Below, in pieces: positions 1-8,400 of a DNA stretch of 64,000 nt; position 1 is the first letter of the stretch, and the number at the start of each line of letters is the position of its first letter. The translations under genes and the position numbers were made by a program. The stretch covers positions 1 to 64,000 of the forward strand of contig NZ_ABCS01000022.1 of NCBI RefSeq assembly GCF_000170895.1, read 5' to 3'. The stretch is from Plesiocystis pacifica SIR-1 (GTDB lineage Bacteria > Myxococcota_A > Polyangia > Nannocystales > Nannocystaceae). Below the pieces are notes generated by a model. It worked only from the letters and a program-made list of their open reading frames with translations. It was not told where the DNA came from and searched no databases.

Positions 1-61
1 ATCAAATCTAGAGGCTGAGGCTCGCTCAGCTGGGCTTCCGGGAGGAAGTCCAGCTACGCGA

Positions 62-544
62 TCACTCGGCCGGCGCGAGGTTGAAGGGGTACTCCATCGT
101 CATCCCGTCTTTGCTGGGCGCGTCGAAGCCCCAGCCGGCCGCGGCCTCGGCGATGCACGCGGTCAGGCCCTCGTCGGACAGGGTGCTGCCCTCGGCGGCG
201 GCGACGCTCACCGATCCGTCCGCGCCAAAGGTGAACACGGCCTCGAGCTCGCCGGCCAGCTCGGCGTTGCCCTCGAGCGCGCTCATGTAGCACTCGAGCA
301 CGGCGTCCATGTTGTCGTTGATGGTCGAGTCGAAGCTGTCCTTGGACAGCACGCTCGGGGCCTCCTCCTCGGGCTCGGCGGGGGCGTCCACCTCGGCGCC
401 GTCGTCCATCGAGCCGTCGGCGTCGTCCGTGGCCGCGTCCGCGCCCTCGTCGGGGCTGGTGGTCGGCTCCTTCTTGCAGCCCGAGGCGGCGAGGGTGGCC
501 AGGCAAAACAGTGTGCAGATCGCAGTGGAGGGGAGGCGAAGCAT
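62..544 (-). CDS. Lipoprotein with a single AgmX/PglI C-terminal-like domain
   Basis: Predicted secreted lipoprotein of 160 residues. A short hydrophobic signal ends in a lipobox (LAASGC), followed by an acidic Asp/Ala/Glu-rich spacer up to about residue 65. The C-terminal 90 residues carry the pattern of the myxobacterial AgmX/PglI C-terminal domain: an ECYMSAL helix, a V-F-T-F-G-x-D-G-x-V beta segment, a later TACI motif and a final YPFNLAP strand. Such domains occur in gliding-motility and TonB-like envelope proteins, but no transport or motility role can be assigned here. I chose the ATG at 544 because it puts the signal peptide at the N-terminus; an in-frame TTG at 562 is possible. The gene diverges from the Cys-rich lipoprotein at 682. 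Confidence 0.7.
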   Translation of the reverse strand: MLRLPSTAICTLFCLATLAASGCKKEPTTSPDEGADAATDDADGSMDDGAEVDAPAEPEEEAPSVLSKDSFDSTINDNMDAVLECYMSALEGNAELAGELEAVFTFGADGSVSVAAAEGSTLSDEGLTACIAEAAAGWGFDAPSKDGMTMEYPFNLAPAE

Positions 545-681
545 GGCTTTCGATACCACCAATCGCGATTCGATACTCGATTCGACACTCCAGAATCACC
601 CAGAGTTTTTTGGGGAAATAGCAACACGCGCACGCCGAGGCCATGCGAAGTTTGTTACGTTGGGAATGAGAGGTACCCCCT

Positions 682-1509
682 ATGCTTCGGTTTCAAAGCG
701 TTTCTGTCCTAGTTGCCGCCAGCGCCTTCTTGCTGACGGCGTGCCCCAAGAACGAAGAGCCCGGTGACACCACCGGCGGCGACGAGGCCTCGGACGAGAC
801 CGACGAGGGCGGAGACGAAAAGGGCGACGACGGAAACACCGACGCGGGCTTCATCCCGGCCGACGACATCCCCAACGCGAACACCTGCGACCCGTGGCTG
901 CAAGACTGCCCCGAGGGCGAGAAGTGTGCCGCCTACGCCGTGGGCAACACCTGGGACGCGACCAAGTGCGTCGAGGTCATGGGCGACGGCGTCGTCGGGG
1001 ACGAGTGCGTCTACAACGGGGCCGTGCTCGGCACCGACGACTGCTCCAAGGGGCACATGTGCTACTACACCAACGAGGAGGCCGTGGGCATCTGCGTGGC
1101 GCAGTGCACCGGCTCCCCGGACAACCCGGTCTGCGACGACGGCTTCAACTGCTCGATGTCCAACTCGGGCTCGCTGCTGCTGTGCCTCTACGGCTGCAAC
1201 CCGCTCATCCAGGACTGCGAGGTCGACGGCTCCGGCTGCTTCTACGACGGCACGCTGTTCAACTGCGACCCCGCCGGCGACCTGATGGAGGGCGAGGTGT
1301 GCGGCTTCATCAACGACTGCGCCGCGGGCAACTACTGCGCCGACGCGGCCGCGCTCCCGGCCTGCGCCGGCTCGTCCTGCTGCTCGGGCTTTTGCGACCT
1401 CGACGACCCGAGCTGCACGATCCCCGATACGGAGTGCGTGGCCTTCTTCGAGGAGGCCTCGGCCCCTCCCGGCCTCGAGAACGTCGGCCTGTGCATCCTG
1501 CCCGGCTGA
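682..1509 (+). CDS. Cys-rich lipoprotein, function unknown
   Basis: A 275-residue secreted protein. Residues 1-21 form a signal with lipobox LLTAC, so membrane anchoring by lipidation is likely. Residues 25-55 are an acidic linker (Asp/Glu/Gly/Thr), a common spacer in myxobacterial surface lipoproteins. The rest has about 25 cysteines in pairs (for example CDPWLQDC, CGFINDC, CSGFCDL), which suggests a disulfide-stabilised extracellular fold rather than an enzyme. No catalytic motif is visible. ATG at 682 is the natural start. The gene is monocistronic: a strong intrinsic terminator follows the stop codon by 23 bp. Confidence 0.7.
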   Translation: MLRFQSVSVLVAASAFLLTACPKNEEPGDTTGGDEASDETDEGGDEKGDDGNTDAGFIPADDIPNANTCDPWLQDCPEGEKCAAYAVGNTWDATKCVEVMGDGVVGDECVYNGAVLGTDDCSKGHMCYYTNEEAVGICVAQCTGSPDNPVCDDGFNCSMSNSGSLLLCLYGCNPLIQDCEVDGSGCFYDGTLFNCDPAGDLMEGEVCGFINDCAAGNYCADAAALPACAGSSCCSGFCDLDDPSCTIPDTECVAFFEEASAPPGLENVGLCILPG

Positions 1510-1532
1510 GCTCGACCCGCGCCGCCAAACAA

Positions 1533-1559
1533 GAGAGGCCCCGCTCGTCGGGGCCTCTC
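1533..1559 (+). terminator. Rho-independent terminator
   Basis: Perfect 11-bp inverted repeat: GAGAGGCCCCG at 1533-1543 and CGGGGCCTCTC at 1549-1559, with a 5-nt loop, then GCTTTTAATTT. It lies 23 bp after the Cys-rich lipoprotein gene and separates it from the convergent receiver gene. Confidence 0.85.
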
Positions 1560-1595
1560 GCTTTTAATTTGCTCGGCCGGCTCGGCCCGCGCCGC

Positions 1596-1970
1596 TCACT
1601 CGTCGGGCGAGACGGCCTCGATGAGATCTTCCATGTCGACCGGCTTCTCGAGGAAGCGGTTGACCAGGCCTGGATCGAGGTAGTTGGCCAGATCCATGTA
1701 GGAGCTGCCCGAGAGCAGGATCCGCTCGCAGTCGGGGAACTGATCGCGGACCTTCTTCAGCAGCCAGGCGCCGTTGGGCCCGTTCATGTTGAAGTCCACG
1801 ATGACCACGTCGTAGAGCGCCCCGCTCTCCTTTTGGACCTTCTCCATGTGCTCGAAGGCAGCCTCGGCTCCAAGGGCAATCTGGACCTCGGCGTAGTCGC
1901 CGAGCAGCCGCTTGAAGGACCGCAGGATGTCGAGATCGTCGTCGACAACTAGAACTCGCTTTTCCGTCAC
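1596..1970 (-). CDS. Single-domain response regulator (receiver only)
   Basis: A 124-residue stand-alone REC domain. It shows the acidic pocket (VVDDD, about residues 9-13), the phospho-acceptor Asp in VIVDFNMNG (about residue 58), the LLSGSS beta4 segment with the conserved Ser, and the EKP Lys motif. There is no output domain, so it probably acts by protein contact, like CheY or Spo0F, or as a link in a phosphorelay. The GTG start at 1970 is chosen because GAGG lies 6 nt upstream and the REC domain begins immediately after it; the open frame extends further upstream but that part looks non-coding. No partner kinase is adjacent; the nearest histidine-kinase domain is in the hybrid protein at 5491-11196. 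Confidence 0.85.
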   Translation of the reverse strand: MTEKRVLVVDDDLDILRSFKRLLGDYAEVQIALGAEAAFEHMEKVQKESGALYDVVIVDFNMNGPNGAWLLKKVRDQFPDCERILLSGSSYMDLANYLDPGLVNRFLEKPVDMEDLIEAVSPDE

Positions 1971-2226
1971 CTTGAGCCTCTTCCTCCTCCGAAGTGTACG
2001 GCATTCGTGAGCGCTTGACTCGGGTCGAGTTCGCCCCATCACCAAGATTGCGCAGACCGAGCGCATTCGACACACCACCGGACCCATGGCCGGAACACCC
2101 CACCCACCGACGGGCGAGAGCCGCCACGGCGAAATGCGAGTGGGCTCCGCTGCAAGACGAACTCTTGGCCAAAAGATCAAGTTTTGGCCTGGTCACGAGC
2201 GCCCCCGATGCGCGAGACTGCGAAAG

Positions 2227-2862
2227 ATGCGTCTCGCTGACATGCGCCGCCGTCTTGGAGTCCTGGGCCTGTGTCTGGGTCTTTTCCTGCTCCTGCCCCC
2301 CGAGGAGGCCCACGCAGGCCAGGCTACGGCCAGCAACCCGCCGGCGGCCCTGCGCCCCGGCCAGACCAAGACGCCGCACGAGCTCGGCGCGAGCGTCAAT
2401 GGCGGGTTTGGGCCCGATGCGCTGTTTCCGTCGGGTCACTGGCGCATGCACTTCCCCTCGACGGGCAAGATCGGCCAGCTCAGCGGGCTGTGGATCGGCC
2501 TCGACGCGGGCCCGACCATTCGTCTGGGCGACGTCGATCTCGACCTCGACCGCCCCGGCCGCGGCGGCGTCTGGGGGCACACGGGCTTCGAGATCGGCTA
2601 CGAGATCGACCCCTGGTCGAACCTCGCCCTGACCATCTCGCCGGTCCTGCACAACGACTTCCACTTCGGGCCCAACCGCTTTCGCTTCGTGCAGACCTTT
2701 GGCCCCGTGGTCCGGCTGTACATCAACCAGCACTGGGTCGTGTACGTCGAGCCGGGCTGCGGCGGGTGGAACCTCAACACCCACCACCGCAGCGACGACA
2801 TCGATGACATCCGCGCGGGCTTCTCCTACCGCGGCGGCATGGGCTTTTCCTACAAGTTCTAG
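2227..2862 (+). CDS. Secreted outer-membrane-type protein, unknown
   Basis: About 211 residues. An N-terminal Arg-rich stretch and hydrophobic core ending at AHAG form a Sec signal peptide. The mature part is rich in aromatic and glycine residues with alternating hydrophobic strands (for example GLWIGLDAGPTIRLGDV and LALTISPVLHNDFHFG) and ends in Phe (GMGFSYKF). This is typical of small outer-membrane beta-barrels. I placed the start at the ATG at 2227; ATG 2242 is an alternative. The open frame continues upstream to 2086, but that part does not look like secreted protein. The gene abuts the convergent membrane-protein gene with no spacer. Family unknown. Confidence 0.6.
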   Translation: MRLADMRRRLGVLGLCLGLFLLLPPEEAHAGQATASNPPAALRPGQTKTPHELGASVNGGFGPDALFPSGHWRMHFPSTGKIGQLSGLWIGLDAGPTIRLGDVDLDLDRPGRGGVWGHTGFEIGYEIDPWSNLALTISPVLHNDFHFGPNRFRFVQTFGPVVRLYINQHWVVYVEPGCGGWNLNTHHRSDDIDDIRAGFSYRGGMGFSYKF

Positions 2863-3645
2863 CTAGGCGCCCTCGCCCTTGGAGGCCCCGGGGTTGCCGG
2901 GGCCGACCCCGGGGATGGCGGTCATCAGCAGGACCAGGGCCAGCAAGGCCGCGCCGATCGCCAGCGCGGCGCGGGTCAGGGCCTGGCCGCGGTTGGGCTG
3001 ATCGAGGGTGTCGAGGAGGACCACGGGGGGCTGCTCGAGGCCGGCCATGGACGCGCCCTGCACGGTGAACAGCGAGTCCGCGATGTCGACGTCGACGGGG
3101 CCCAGGCGCCCGCGCAGGGTCTGGAGGCTGGGTCCGTCGAGGCGCTCGGGCGAGACGCGGGCGACGACCAGCAGGCCGTCCTCGGCGATGACCTCGTCCT
3201 CGGAGCCGAGCAGCGGCAACAGCACGGCCTTCGCTCGGTCGTCCTGATCGGGGCGCTCGCCCGAGTTCACCGCGTACTCGTCGACGACCCAGGCGTCGCG
3301 CAGGTAGCCGCGCAGCGCCACGTAGTCCCGGCTGCCCAGACGGCTCATGGGCAGGGCTCGCTCGCGCAGGTCGTGGATCGGGAGCGACTCGGGATCGCCG
3401 GTCATCGCCAGCATGTCGGGCACGCCGGGGCTCGAGCCAGCGGCCATGGCCGCGAGCGCGGCCCCGATCACGGCCTGCGAGCGGTTGTCCACCGCGTGAT
3501 AAAGGATTGGGATCGCGCACGCGGCCGCGAGCGCGGGGCCGAGCCAGCCCAAGCCCGCGGAGCTCAGCACCCCCGACACGGCGGACACGGCCATCAACGC
3601 GGGGATGACCAGAGCCGAGACGATGGCGAGGCTGCGCAGGAGCAC
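2863..3645 (-). CDS. Membrane protein of unknown function
   Basis: A 260-residue protein with two closely spaced hydrophobic segments at the N-terminus (about residues 3-25 and 32-50), a soluble middle of about 170 residues, and a C-terminal membrane helix near residues 222-245 (LAIGAALLALVLLMTAIPGV). The middle has a VLLPLLGSEDEVI / LLVVARVSPERLDG core but no motif I recognise. It starts at GTG 3645, the only start that keeps the first membrane segment. The stop codon touches the stop of the convergent gene at 2862. Confidence 0.55.
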   Translation of the reverse strand: MLLRSLAIVSALVIPALMAVSAVSGVLSSAGLGWLGPALAAACAIPILYHAVDNRSQAVIGAALAAMAAGSSPGVPDMLAMTGDPESLPIHDLRERALPMSRLGSRDYVALRGYLRDAWVVDEYAVNSGERPDQDDRAKAVLLPLLGSEDEVIAEDGLLVVARVSPERLDGPSLQTLRGRLGPVDVDIADSLFTVQGASMAGLEQPPVVLLDTLDQPNRGQALTRAALAIGAALLALVLLMTAIPGVGPGNPGASKGEGA

Positions 3646-3690
3646 GGGTGGAGCTTAACAAGGCTGCCCCCCATCGAACACGGCCCTGCT

Positions 3691-5286
3691 ATGCTGCCGC
3701 TGGTGCTCTTCGCGCACGTCTTCGGCCCGCTCCTCGCCCAACACCCCGCTCGCGCCCCGCGTCCGGGGTCGGTCGCCGGTCTGGTCCTGGGCTCGAGCCT
3801 GGCCCTCGCCACGACGGGCTGCGGACGCAAAGCCGAGGCCCAGTGGATCCCCGACGACGCGGCGGTCGTGCGCTGCACCGTGTCCGGGCCCAACCTCCAG
3901 CTCCCCCACCTCGTCGACGAGCTGGCCACGCCCCTGCCGCCCACGGGGCTGCTCGCCCGCAAGATGGACCCCATCGCCCTCGACGAGCTCGGCTACGAGC
4001 GCGACCGGATCGTGTGCGCGACCATGCAGACCCCGAGCGCCGAGGAGTTGGAGCGGGCGAGCGCGGCCATCGAGGAGCTCAGCGAGCTGCGCAAGACCAT
4101 CAAGCCCACCGTCCGCAACCTCGGCCGCTGCCGCTGCACCTACGCCGAGGCCATCGACGCCAAGGGGCTGATCTCCGGCTGCCGCGACACGCCGACCGAC
4201 GAATCTTGCGAGCCGGAGGCCGAGCAGGTCGAGGCCTTGCAGGAGGCCCTCGCCCCGCTGCGCGCCAAGCTCGAGACCACCGAGGTCCCGCGGATCCACT
4301 GGCGCATGGTCGGGCGCAGCGATCGCCTGGGCCGCTTCGCCGCCCGAAGGGACGAGCTGATCGCCCGCCACCCCGGCGGCTCCGAGGTCTACGTCCCCGG
4401 CAACCCCCTGCCCCCGCGCTACGGCGCCAAGCTGATCGCCGCGATGCTCAGCGAGGACCACGTCGTCGCCGTGGTCAGCCAAGACAGCGGCCAGGGCCTG
4501 CTCGTCGTCCGCGAGATCGGCAGCCTGCTGGTCCTCGATCACTTCTCGCACCCGGACTGGGGCGGCCACGCGCGCGCCGACGAGTACATCCTGCTCACGA
4601 TGATGGAGGACGCGCAGATCGAGCGCTACCGGGCGGCCCTCGACGCGCCGACGAGCGCCCGCGCGCTCCAGCTCGAGCCCCGCGACGGCTACCTCATCGA
4701 GGTCGACCGCGACGCCCTCGAGCGGGTCGATCGCGCCGCAGAGATCTCGACCAATTTCGTCGCCCGCAACTACGACCCGGCCCGAGAGCAGCGCGTGCTG
4801 CCGCCGCTGCTGACCGATCGCGTCACCCTCCAGGTCCCCTTTGGGACCGAGGGCACCACCTTGCGCGCGCGCTATCGGCTGACCAAGGAGGGGCGCAAGT
4901 GGACGGAGTTCGCCGCCGGGGCCCCGCTCGTCGAGACCCTCGCCGACCTCGGTGAGCCCGACGTCATCCCCCGCTTCGTGGCCGCGCGAGGTCGCGCGGG
5001 GGGGCTGTTCCAGCTGCGCGGGACGGCGACGGAGCGGCTGCTCTTCGCCGGGCTCACGGGCCTGCCCAAGGTGCTCCTGGCCATCGAAGCGGCCAACCCC
5101 GGCAGCATCGAGGGCGACTTCAATGACTGGCAGGTCGCGCTCCCCTCGGGGCCCCTGCCGGGCGAGCTGAAGAGCCGCGACGGTGTCCGCGAGCTCCGCG
5201 AGCGCCTGTCGATCGACCCCCACACTCTGTCCGGCGGGCTCAGCAAGGACGGCGGGTACGTCGACGTCGAGCTCGCGCGGCGCTGA
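3691..5286 (+). CDS. Large lipoprotein, function unknown
   Basis: A 531-residue protein with a long signal region ending in the lipobox ATTGC (about residue 44), so it is probably lipid-anchored. The body is mixed alpha/beta without low-complexity sequence, has a few Cys in a CRCTYAEA...GCRDT segment near residues 147-170, and is Arg/Glu rich. No known domain is recognised. ATG 3691 gives the signal peptide; the open frame continues upstream without coding character. It diverges by 45 bp from the membrane-protein gene that starts at 3645, so the two may share a promoter region. Confidence 0.6.
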   Translation: MLPLVLFAHVFGPLLAQHPARAPRPGSVAGLVLGSSLALATTGCGRKAEAQWIPDDAAVVRCTVSGPNLQLPHLVDELATPLPPTGLLARKMDPIALDELGYERDRIVCATMQTPSAEELERASAAIEELSELRKTIKPTVRNLGRCRCTYAEAIDAKGLISGCRDTPTDESCEPEAEQVEALQEALAPLRAKLETTEVPRIHWRMVGRSDRLGRFAARRDELIARHPGGSEVYVPGNPLPPRYGAKLIAAMLSEDHVVAVVSQDSGQGLLVVREIGSLLVLDHFSHPDWGGHARADEYILLTMMEDAQIERYRAALDAPTSARALQLEPRDGYLIEVDRDALERVDRAAEISTNFVARNYDPAREQRVLPPLLTDRVTLQVPFGTEGTTLRARYRLTKEGRKWTEFAAGAPLVETLADLGEPDVIPRFVAARGRAGGLFQLRGTATERLLFAGLTGLPKVLLAIEAANPGSIEGDFNDWQVALPSGPLPGELKSRDGVRELRERLSIDPHTLSGGLSKDGGYVDVELARR

Positions 5287-5490
5287 GGCCACGGGGCAGA
5301 CCCGAACCTTCGACGCGAGCGAACAGGCACCTCCTGTCTCGATCCTGATCCCAGGGTCGGGACGCGCGAGCGGGATCGTCCAGGCTGCCGGCTCCGTCCG
5401 CGAAGCCGTGGCCGATTCCTGCGCGCTTCGCTAAAGTGCCTGCGGCTCACGCCGCGGCGGTGCCCGGCTCAGGGGCGCTGGCTCCCCACC

Positions 5491-8400
5491 ATGGCTCTGA
5501 ACATCGACGGCCTCCGACCGCTCAAGCTCCTGAGCAGTACGGCACACACCCAGGTCTGGTCCGCCGAGCGCGAAGCGGACGGCCTCGAGGTCGTCGCCAA
5601 GGTGTTCAGCCTCGAGGGTCAGCCCGGGGTCGAGGCGCGGGTCGAGCACGAGTTCGAGCAGCTCACGCACCTCGACGTGCCGGGGGTCGTCCGCGCCCTC
5701 TCGCTCGAGCGCAGCGGCCACGAGATGGTCCTCGTGCTCGCGGCCCACCAGGGCGTGAACCTCTCGGAGCACCGCGGCGAGCGGGTCCTGCCCGTGTCCG
5801 AGTGTCTGGAGATCGCCATCCAGCTGACCACGATCCTCGACGCGGTCCACCGCCGGGGCGTGCTCCACCGCGACATCAAGCCGACCAACGTGCTGATCGA
5901 CCCCAGCACCGGCGAGGTCGCCCTCGCCGACTTCGGCATCTCGGTGCTGCTTCAAAACGAGCGCCGGCAGCTCCACGACATGCTGGTGGTCGAGGGCACG
6001 CTGCCCTACATGGCGCCGGAGCAGACCGGCCGCACCGGCCGCTCCGTCGACTACCGCAGCGATCTCTACGCCCTCGGGGTCACGCTCTACGAGCTCCTCG
6101 CCGGCCGCCGCCCCTTCCCCGCGGACTCGGCCCTCGAGCTCATCCACGCCCACCTCGCGCGCAAGCCCTCGCCGCCGCTGCGCGCCCGCCCCGACCTGCC
6201 CCGGATCCTCTCGGACCTGGTCATGAAGCTGCTCGAGAAGGCCCCCGAGCGCCGCTACCAGTCGGCCGCGGGCTTGCTCGCCGACCTGCTCGAGATCCGC
6301 GCCCGCCTCGGCCGCGGCCAGAACTTCGAGGACCTCCGCCTCGGCCACGCCGACGTGCCCCTGACCCTGCAGCTGTCGCAGGTGCTCTACGGCCGCGAGA
6401 CCCAGCGGGCCGCGCTCGCGGCCGAGTTCGAGCACGTCCGCCGCGAGGCCAGCCCGCGCCTGGCGGTGATCGTCGGCGAGTCCGGGGTCGGCAAGTCGGC
6501 GCTGTGCGGCGAGCTGACCGAGACCGTCCACGCCGTGCGCGGGTTCATGACCCGCGGCCGCTTCGACGACGGCCTGGACCAGCACCCCTTCTCGGCCTTC
6601 GTCGGCGCCCTCGAGGACCTCGCCGACCAGCTGCTGACCCTGCCCGAGGAGGCCCTCGAGCGCTGGCGCAAGAAGCTGGCCTCGGCGCTGATCGGCTACG
6701 TGCCGATCATCCTCGAGTTCGCGCCGCGCTTTCGCCCGCTGCTCGACTACGACTTCGAGCGCGAGCAGCTCGGGATGATCAGCGTCAGCGGCTCGGGCGA
6801 GGACACGATCCAGCGGACCCTCGAGTGGGTCCCCAACCAGGTCGCCCCGGAGCTGGCCCCGGCCGAGGCGCGCAACCGCATCGAGGTCGCCTGCGCCCGG
6901 CTGATCGCCTGCTTCGCCCGGCCCGAGCACCCCCTCGTGCTCGTGCTCGAGAACCTGCAGTGGAGCGACCCGGGCAGCCTCAACCTGCTGCACAGCATCT
7001 TCGGCGAGGATCAGCTGGCGCTCCTGGTCGCGACCACCGCCCGGCCCGAGGCGCTCGAGGACGGGCACCCGACCCTCGGGCTCCTGGCCAAGCTGCGCAG
7101 CGCCGAGCTCGAGCCGGCGCTCATCGAGCTCGCCCCCCTCGAGCGACCCGAGCTCGAGCGCATGCTCAGCGATCTGCTGTCCCGCCCCGTCGCCGAGCTC
7201 GGCGAGCTGACCGGGCTGGTGCTGCGCAAGACCGGCGGCAACCCCCACTTCGTCCAGCAGTTCCTCGTCCACCTCAGCGAGCAGGACCTGCTGACCCACA
7301 GCGCCCAGGGCTGGCGGTGGCAGGCCGAGGCCATCGCGCGGGCGAGCCTGCCCGACGACTTCCTCGGCATGCTCACGGCCAAGCTCGAGCGCATCGGCGA
7401 GCAAGACCCCGAGCTGCGCGAGCTGTTGTCCGTAGCCAGCGTGTTCGGGACCGAGTTCGAGGCCACCGCCCTCGAGCGCGTGGCGGCCTCCGAGCGGGTC
7501 GAGGTCGAGCTCCACCGGCTCACCGACGAGGGCCTGCTCTCGGCCCTGGGCGGCCACGGCTACGCCTTCTCCCACCCCCGCGTGCGCGAGGCCGCCTACC
7601 GCTGCCTGAGCCCGGACAAGGCCCGCTCCCTGCACCTGGCCGTGGGCCGCGACCTCCAACTCAACCTCGACGAGGAGGCGCTCAACCGGCGGATCTTCGA
7701 GGTCGCCGACCACCTCAACCGCGGCTACGCCCTGACCGGGACCGTGACCGCGGACAGCCAGGTGCTGCCCCTGCTCGACGACATCAAGCTCGAGCGCCTG
7801 GCCAGCATCAACCTCGCCGCTGGCCGCCGGGCCCTGCTGACCGGCGCCCCGGGCTCGGCCTCGGCCTACCTCGACGTCGCCCGCTCCCTGGCCACCTTGC
7901 TGTCCCCCGACTTCCCCGGCCCGGGCGAGGCCAACCACGCCCTGAGCTACGAGATCGAGCTGCGCTCGGCTCAGGTCGAGGCCCTGGTCGGCAAGCTGCA
8001 GCGCGCCGACGAGCTGTTCGAGGCCCTGAGCCAGCGCGCGCTCGAGCTGGCCGAGTACGGCGAGATCGCCATCGAGCGCGCCTGGGTGCTCAACATGGCC
8101 GGTCAGCCCGAGCGCTCCCTCGAGCAGGCCCTCGACGTCGTGCGCCGCCTGGGCGTCAAGTTCCCCCGGGAGCCGAGCCCGACCCACATGCTCTTGGCCC
8201 TCCCGCGCATCGCCTGGAACCTGCGCGAGGCCTCCGTCGTCCGCTGGCGCAACATGGCCCCGTGCACGGACCCGGCGATCAACGTGGCGATCGACATCCT
8301 GTTCGCCACGACCTGGACCTCCTACGCCGCCGCGCCCGTGACCTTCAGCCTGGCCGTCGAGCGCGCGGGCTCGCTGATCCTCCGCCACGGCGACCACGAG